A DNA stretch of 64,000 nt from Pseudaeromonas sharmana (GTDB taxonomy: Bacteria; Pseudomonadota; Gammaproteobacteria; Enterobacterales; Aeromonadaceae), in assembly GCF_042649925.1 (NCBI RefSeq), contig NZ_JBHSAF010000014.1, positions 558,001 to 622,000 on the forward strand, given 5' to 3'. Shown piece by piece: positions 59,780 to 64,000 of the stretch. The position numbers were made by a program, and so were the translations under genes. Numbering within the stretch: position 1 is the stretch's first letter; the number at the start of each line of letters is the position of its first letter. Below the pieces are notes generated by a model. It was not told where the DNA came from. It ran no database searches and saw only the letters and a list, made by a program, of their open reading frames with translations.

Positions 59780-60058
59780 TCAGTTTTTCGCCGCCATGGC
59801 CGCGTGATAACCATCCAGAACCGATTGGTCCGCTGCCTTGACGGTCATACCGCCCGGGCCGGTGCCGATACTGGTAAACTGCTTAACTGGCTCACCATGC
59901 TGCTTGAAGGCTTTATATTCTTCTGAGCCATCCTTAAATACCCACAGACGGCCATCTTCCACTTCCGTAACAAATCCCGGCTTATCATATTCACTGGCAT
60001 GGACCGGAAAAGCCGAAAGCCCCAGCATAAGAATACTCGCCGACATCAAACGCTTCAT
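59780..60058 (-). CDS. Small secreted protein of unknown function
   Basis: A 92-residue protein with a clear signal peptide (MKRLMSASILMLGLSAFPVH, cleaved after HAS). The mature domain of about 70 residues has KPGFVTEVEDGRLWVFKDGS, EEYKAFKQHGEPVKQ and GTGPGGMTVKAAD. No cysteines and no lipobox, so it is soluble in the periplasm. I recognise it only as a conserved hypothetical type. It has an AGGAG site and is isolated between two gene-poor stretches. Regulation is not visible. Confidence 0.78.
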   Translation of the reverse strand: MKRLMSASILMLGLSAFPVHASEYDKPGFVTEVEDGRLWVFKDGSEEYKAFKQHGEPVKQFTSIGTGPGGMTVKAADQSVLDGYHAAMAAKN

Positions 60059-60603
60059 GAATTCACTCCTGTATTTGAGACCAGATAAAAATAACCTTCC
60101 TGTATGTCAAAAATATTTCACCCACCCAGGTAAATCATTAAAAATCTTTATTTATCAAAGCGAAAGACTAACCGATAATTGCTATCGGAATTTATATAAT
60201 ATTCCAGCCCCACCCTTGCATATTATTCGTCCCAACCAAAGTTTGGCATCAGTAATACCATGGGGCCCTCATAGGAACGGCAGCTCAGTTTAATTTCAGC
60301 ATGGGACTCGATACCGTAACCAGCACCCTTTACTACAGTTATCTGTCGCCGCCTGGCGTCAAGTGCGCGCGGCGTTGTAACGGCAACCGTGCTGAGTGCG
60401 GCAGTGACGACCTGCGCCGCTCCCGCGTGGGGAGGATCTGACTGGATTGATTCAAGAGCATGGCGATGTCAACCAGAGGGCGCTATGCTCAGCGCTGTTT
60501 ACAGATAATGAACAATAAATCACCAACTCACTGCCTTCCCCTTTGCCCTCCTTCAGGTATAATCCGCCATCTTTTTTAACATCTGCTGCCTGCTTTAACG
60601 CCT
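60059..60603. other. 545-base region upstream of rimO
   Basis: No gene with a start codon is found. On the minus strand a frame from 60468 down to a TAA at 60223 is open for about 80 codons and has coding-like composition at its end, but it has no ATG, GTG or TTG start in a useful place. A TATAAT at 60558 may be the rimO -10 element. Confidence 0.5.
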
Positions 60604-62022
60604 ATGACCGTCAATACCTTCGATCCGAACGCCTCTGACAGCTGCTCCACTACCACTCTGGGGCAGATGCTCGACACTCAACCGGCTCAGCCAACCCAGA
60701 CGCAATCCGGAGCGGCCCGCATCGGCTTCGTCTCGCTGGGTTGCCCGAAGAATCTGGTGGACTCAGAACGCATCCTGACGCAACTGCGCACTGAGGGTTA
60801 TGAGGTGGTCAACCGCTACGACAATGCCGAACTGGTGATCGTCAATACCTGCGGTTTTATCGACAGTGCGGTCCAGGAGTCCCTGGAAGCCATCGGCGAA
60901 GCCCTCGAAGAGAACGGCAAGGTCATCGTCACCGGTTGCCTGGGCGCCAAGGAAGATCAGATCCGCGCCATCCACCCCAAGGTACTCGAGATCAGCGGCC
61001 CGCACGCATACGAGCAGGTGCTGGAACATGTACACCGTTATGTGCCAAAACCGACCCACAATCCTTTTACCAGCCTGGTACCGGCCCAGGGCGTCAAACT
61101 GACCCCGCGTCACTATGCGTATCTGAAGATCTCCGAAGGCTGCAACCACAGATGTACCTTCTGCATCATTCCGTCGATGCGGGGCGATCTGGTGAGTCGT
61201 CCGATTGGTGAAGTGCTCGCCGAAGCCAAACGCCTGAAAGAGGCCGGCGTCAAGGAGCTACTGGTGATTTCGCAAGACACCTCAGCGTATGGTGTTGATG
61301 TCAAACACAGAACCGGCTTCTATGATGGCGCCCCGGTCAAAACCAGCATGCTGGCGCTCGGCGAAGAGCTGGGTAAGCTCGGTATCTGGATCCGTATGCA
61401 TTACGTATACCCCTACCCGCACGTTGACGACATCATCCCGCTGATGGCCGCAGGCAAAATCCTGCCCTATCTGGATATTCCGTTACAGCATGCCAGCCCG
61501 CGCATCCTCAAGCTGATGAAACGGCCAGGCGCTGTCGAACGCACCCTGGAGCGCATCCGCAAGTGGCGCGAAATCTGCCCGGACATCACCCTGCGGTCGA
61601 CCTTTATCGTCGGCTTCCCCGGTGAGACCGAAGCGGACTTCCAACTGCTGCTGGACTTCATCGCAGCAGCAGAGCTGGATCGCGTCGGCTGTTTCAAATA
61701 CAGCCCGGTGGACGGCGCCCAAGCCAACGAACTGCCGGATCCCGTCCCCGAAGAGGTCAAGGAAGAGCGCTTCGTACGCTTCATGGAGCTGCAACAACAG
61801 ATCTCGACTCGCAAGCTGGCCCAAAAAGTGGGACAGACGCAATGGGTACTGGTCGACGAGGTGGATGCGGAGGGGGCCATTGGCCGGACTCCGGGCGATG
61901 CCCCCGAAATTGACGGTGTCATCTATCTCAATGGTGAAACAAACCTCAAACCAGGGGATCTGGTTCGGGTTAGCATCGAACATGCCGATGAATACGATTT
62001 ATGGGGATCGGTCATCGCATGA
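60604..62022 (+). CDS. rimO: Ribosomal protein uS12 methylthiotransferase RimO
   Basis: A 472-residue radical SAM enzyme that adds a methylthio group to an Asp of ribosomal protein S12. The N-terminal UPF0004 domain has its cluster cysteines in SLGCPKNL, NTCGFIDSA and TGCLGAKEDQ. The radical SAM cluster is CNHRCTFC in ISEGCNHRCTFCIIPSMRG, and a TRAM domain ends in EHADEYDLWGS. The first 39 residues before IGFVSLGCPKNL are about 30 longer than in E. coli and Thr/Gln-rich. An internal ATG at 60667 (MLDTQPAQ) could be the true start. It ends with an intrinsic terminator. Confidence 0.96.
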   Translation: MTVNTFDPNASDSCSTTTLGQMLDTQPAQPTQTQSGAARIGFVSLGCPKNLVDSERILTQLRTEGYEVVNRYDNAELVIVNTCGFIDSAVQESLEAIGEALEENGKVIVTGCLGAKEDQIRAIHPKVLEISGPHAYEQVLEHVHRYVPKPTHNPFTSLVPAQGVKLTPRHYAYLKISEGCNHRCTFCIIPSMRGDLVSRPIGEVLAEAKRLKEAGVKELLVISQDTSAYGVDVKHRTGFYDGAPVKTSMLALGEELGKLGIWIRMHYVYPYPHVDDIIPLMAAGKILPYLDIPLQHASPRILKLMKRPGAVERTLERIRKWREICPDITLRSTFIVGFPGETEADFQLLLDFIAAAELDRVGCFKYSPVDGAQANELPDPVPEEVKEERFVRFMELQQQISTRKLAQKVGQTQWVLVDEVDAEGAIGRTPGDAPEIDGVIYLNGETNLKPGDLVRVSIEHADEYDLWGSVIA

Positions 62023-62064
62023 TGTCCGCGCTGTGTGCAAGCAGCAGGACGCAATAATTCATGA

Positions 62065-62091
62065 CCAGGGGCGCAAGCCCCTGCTCTTTTT
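62065..62091 (+). terminator. Intrinsic terminator of rimO
   Basis: Stem CAGGGGC/GCCCCTG with loop GCAA, then CTCTTTTT. The flanks ACCAG and CTGGT could extend the pairing. Confidence 0.85.
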
Positions 62092-62249
62092 GCTGGTCGT
62101 CGACATCACTTTGCAACGGCGGCCGCTCGATTGCGCACATTTCCGCACATTAATTCCCCATCGGCACACGCTTTCTCACGTCAACTCTTGTCATCCCTGC
62201 AGGTGGCAACGACAATGGGATCAGCTAACCAACCAAAGTCGTACACACC

Positions 62250-62924
62250 ATGAAAATTCTGCTGGTCGAAGACGATCGCCTGTTGAATCATCATCTTAAA
62301 TCGATATTGCAGGAGCAAGGACACCAGGTCCTCGCCGCACACGAAGCCGATGAGGCGCTGCATTATGCCAACGACTATCCGATCGATGTCGGCATCGTCG
62401 ACCTTGGCCTGCCGGATATTGATGGTCTGGAGCTGGTGCGCAAGTTACGCGAGCGGCAGATCCCGTTCCCTGTACTGATCCTCACGGCGCGTGGTAACTG
62501 GCAAGACAAGGTGGTCGGCCTCGAGGCTGGCGCCGATGACTATATGGTTAAACCGTTCCACAAGGAGGAGCTGCTGGCCCGCCTCAACGCCCTGCTGCGG
62601 CGTAGCGCGGGTTTTATTGCGCCGCAAATCCAGGCCGGTCCATTTCGGCTCGACCTGCTGCGCAAAGAGCTGCAGATCAACGACGAAACCGTGGTGCTGA
62701 CCCATTTTGAATACTCGATCCTCGAATACCTGATGCGCAAGAGTGGTCAGGTGGTATCGAAGCAGCAATTGATGGATCAGTTGTACGGTGATGGCGAGGG
62801 CGACCCGAACACCTTGGAGGTCCTGGTCAGCCGCTTGCGCAAAAAGCTCGATGCGGACGGTAGTTTGCAACCCATCACCACGATCCGCCGTCAGGGTTAC
62901 CTGTTTACCATACCATGCCAATGA
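62250..62924 (+). CDS. phoP: OmpR-family response regulator PhoP
   Basis: A 224-residue regulator. The receiver domain has E7-D8-D9, phosphoacceptor D51 (IVDLGLPDIDG) and the Lys in VKPFHKEELL. The winged-helix domain has the PhoP-like VVLTHFEYSILEYLMRKSG and TLEVLVSRLRKKL, ending TIRRQGYLFTIP. It is very close to enteric PhoP, which controls Mg2+ uptake, lipid A modification and resistance to cationic peptides. It overlaps the following kinase gene by 10 bases, so the two are coupled. No PhoP box was identified in its leader. Confidence 0.9.
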   Translation: MKILLVEDDRLLNHHLKSILQEQGHQVLAAHEADEALHYANDYPIDVGIVDLGLPDIDGLELVRKLRERQIPFPVLILTARGNWQDKVVGLEAGADDYMVKPFHKEELLARLNALLRRSAGFIAPQIQAGPFRLDLLRKELQINDETVVLTHFEYSILEYLMRKSGQVVSKQQLMDQLYGDGEGDPNTLEVLVSRLRKKLDADGSLQPITTIRRQGYLFTIPCQ

Positions 62925-64000
62925 TCCGCTCGCTGTCGTTCAAACTGACGGCGGCCATGCTGCTGGTATTGGCACTGCTGATGGTCTTGCTCACGAGTTT
63001 GGAATACGACCGCTTCATCGCAGATCAGACCAGACGCACCCAGGAGGAGATGCGTGATGATTTGTCACGCCTCTTCTCCAGCCGCAATGCCCAGCAGGAA
63101 GAGACGCTGCGGGAACACCCGTTCAGCGATCTGGCGATCACAGGACCACATCGCCAAATTGATGGTGTGGTCTGCGAAAACACCGGCTCCATGTTGTGGC
63201 ACGATATCCGCCCCGGAAAACTCGCCACGTTAACCGACCTGTGCACGCAGTTAGCCAGCATTCATAAAGGGCAAGAATCGGATTTCCGCCTTGGCACCCT
63301 GCAAGGGGCTGGCGTGTATTACTTCTATAGCCTGCGGTTTACCCGCTTCATGAAGAGCCCGATACCGCGGACATTTCATGTCGTATTAATGCGCCCGGCA
63401 CAGCAGCTGATGGACATTCGCAACTATGCAAAATGGAGTTTCATCCGCCGCGCCTTGTTGATTTACGGCGGCTTTGCCCTGCTGCTATTGTGGACCACCC
63501 GCTGGGGGCTGGGTTCGTTGGGCCGCATGCAAAAACAACTGGAGGAGATTCGCCAACAAAAGCGCATTCAGTTGAGTGACCATTTCGAGGCAGAGCTATT
63601 ACCACTCACGCGTTCGCTGAACGAATTGCTGGCCAATGAGCGTGAGCAGACCCAGCGCTACCAGAATTCCATGAACGACCTGGCCCACAGCCTGAAAACA
63701 CGACTGGCACTGATTCAGGCCACCATGGCCGAAGAACGATTGAGTCCAGGAGCACGGCGTAGCCTGGACGATCAAGTCCAGTTGATGGATCAGATAGTGC
63801 AATACCATCTGCGGCGGGCGGTGGCGGGCCGGCAGTTGTTAAGCGGCCAAGGCTGCGATCCGATACCCGTGGTACAAAAACTGCTGGCCACCATGGCCAA
63901 GGTCTATCAACACAAACGTATCCATCTGCAGTTTGATTACGATGAGGATCTGCTGTTTGTCGGCGAGGTCGATGATCTGTTCGAACTGCTCGGCAACCTG
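62915..64000 (+). CDS. phoQ: PhoQ-like sensor histidine kinase (partial, runs off the window)
   Basis: At least 362 codons; the ATPase domain is cut at FELLGNL, the beginning of the N box. A transmembrane helix (residues about 12-32) is followed by a periplasmic sensor of roughly 140 residues with two cysteines (C87, C110), then a second helix (about 180-200). The dimerisation helix has H258 in DLAHSLKTRLALIQ, which resembles PhoQ. The periplasmic domain does not show the acidic cluster used by enteric PhoQ to sense Mg2+. ATG 62915 (MPM) or 62921 (MIRSLSFKLT) are possible starts. It overlaps phoP. Confidence 0.87.
   Translation, partial: MPMIRSLSFKLTAAMLLVLALLMVLLTSLEYDRFIADQTRRTQEEMRDDLSRLFSSRNAQQEETLREHPFSDLAITGPHRQIDGVVCENTGSMLWHDIRPGKLATLTDLCTQLASIHKGQESDFRLGTLQGAGVYYFYSLRFTRFMKSPIPRTFHVVLMRPAQQLMDIRNYAKWSFIRRALLIYGGFALLLLWTTRWGLGSLGRMQKQLEEIRQQKRIQLSDHFEAELLPLTRSLNELLANEREQTQRYQNSMNDLAHSLKTRLALIQATMAEERLSPGARRSLDDQVQLMDQIVQYHLRRAVAGRQLLSGQGCDPIPVVQKLLATMAKVYQHKRIHLQFDYDEDLLFVGEVDDLFELLGNL

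Overview
The window reads as a contiguous piece of a gammaproteobacterial chromosome of moderately high G+C, most like Aeromonadales. The evidence is conserved gene order rather than any database match. The clpX-clpP-tig/lon/hupB/ppiD block and the uvrY-uvrC-pgsA-glyW-cysT-leuZ block match enteric order. Two H-NS proteins carry an aeromonad-like C-terminal domain. A MotY homologue points to a sodium-driven polar flagellum. Nearly all of the sequence is core genome. No IS element, prophage, integrase or CRISPR array is visible.

Layout. 1-6.3 kb: the end of pabB, a CoA-pyrophosphatase-like Nudix enzyme, L-serine deaminase, CysB, a membrane-anchored coiled-coil protein, an HcaT-like MFS transporter and NfsA. 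6.5-9.3 kb: a response regulator fused to a CheC-type phosphatase with a PAS partner, YfcL and a TerC/YgdQ protein. 9.3-18.8 kb: aroC, prmB, smrB, a methyltransferase, YbjL, YtfK, SixA and a large pitrilysin-type protease. 18.8-21.6 kb: an orphan hcp-PAAR-vgrG type VI secretion cassette. 21.8-29.7 kb: a glycine-zipper envelope protein, a CSS/EAL phosphodiesterase, a chemoreceptor, a universal stress protein, an FMN reductase, a DUF3465 protein and a GlxA-type regulator. 30-33.4 kb: two nearly identical hns genes on either side of an outer-membrane barrel gene, then three tRNAs.

33.5-45.1 kb is a minus-strand housekeeping run for membrane lipid synthesis, DNA repair and proteostasis. Lon has a recognisable sigma-32 promoter and tig a sigma-70 promoter. 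45.4-52.6 kb: a signal-less GH84 glycosidase, an EamA exporter, glyoxalase I, a LemA/M48 protease pair, a Sel1-repeat protein and MotY with a long tail. 52.8-64 kb: UraA, RNase T, a Na+/H+ antiporter-family permease, a solitary periplasmic binding protein, GrxD, SodB, a second SixA-like phosphatase, a small periplasmic protein, RimO, and a PhoP/PhoQ pair cut by the window edge.

I did not find a convincing new defence or biosynthetic system. The most unusual pieces are the twin-hns locus around an outer-membrane barrel, the cytoplasmic GH84 enzyme, the effector-less T6SS tip cassette, the REC-CheC/PAS module, and a PhoQ-like sensor without the known acidic patch.
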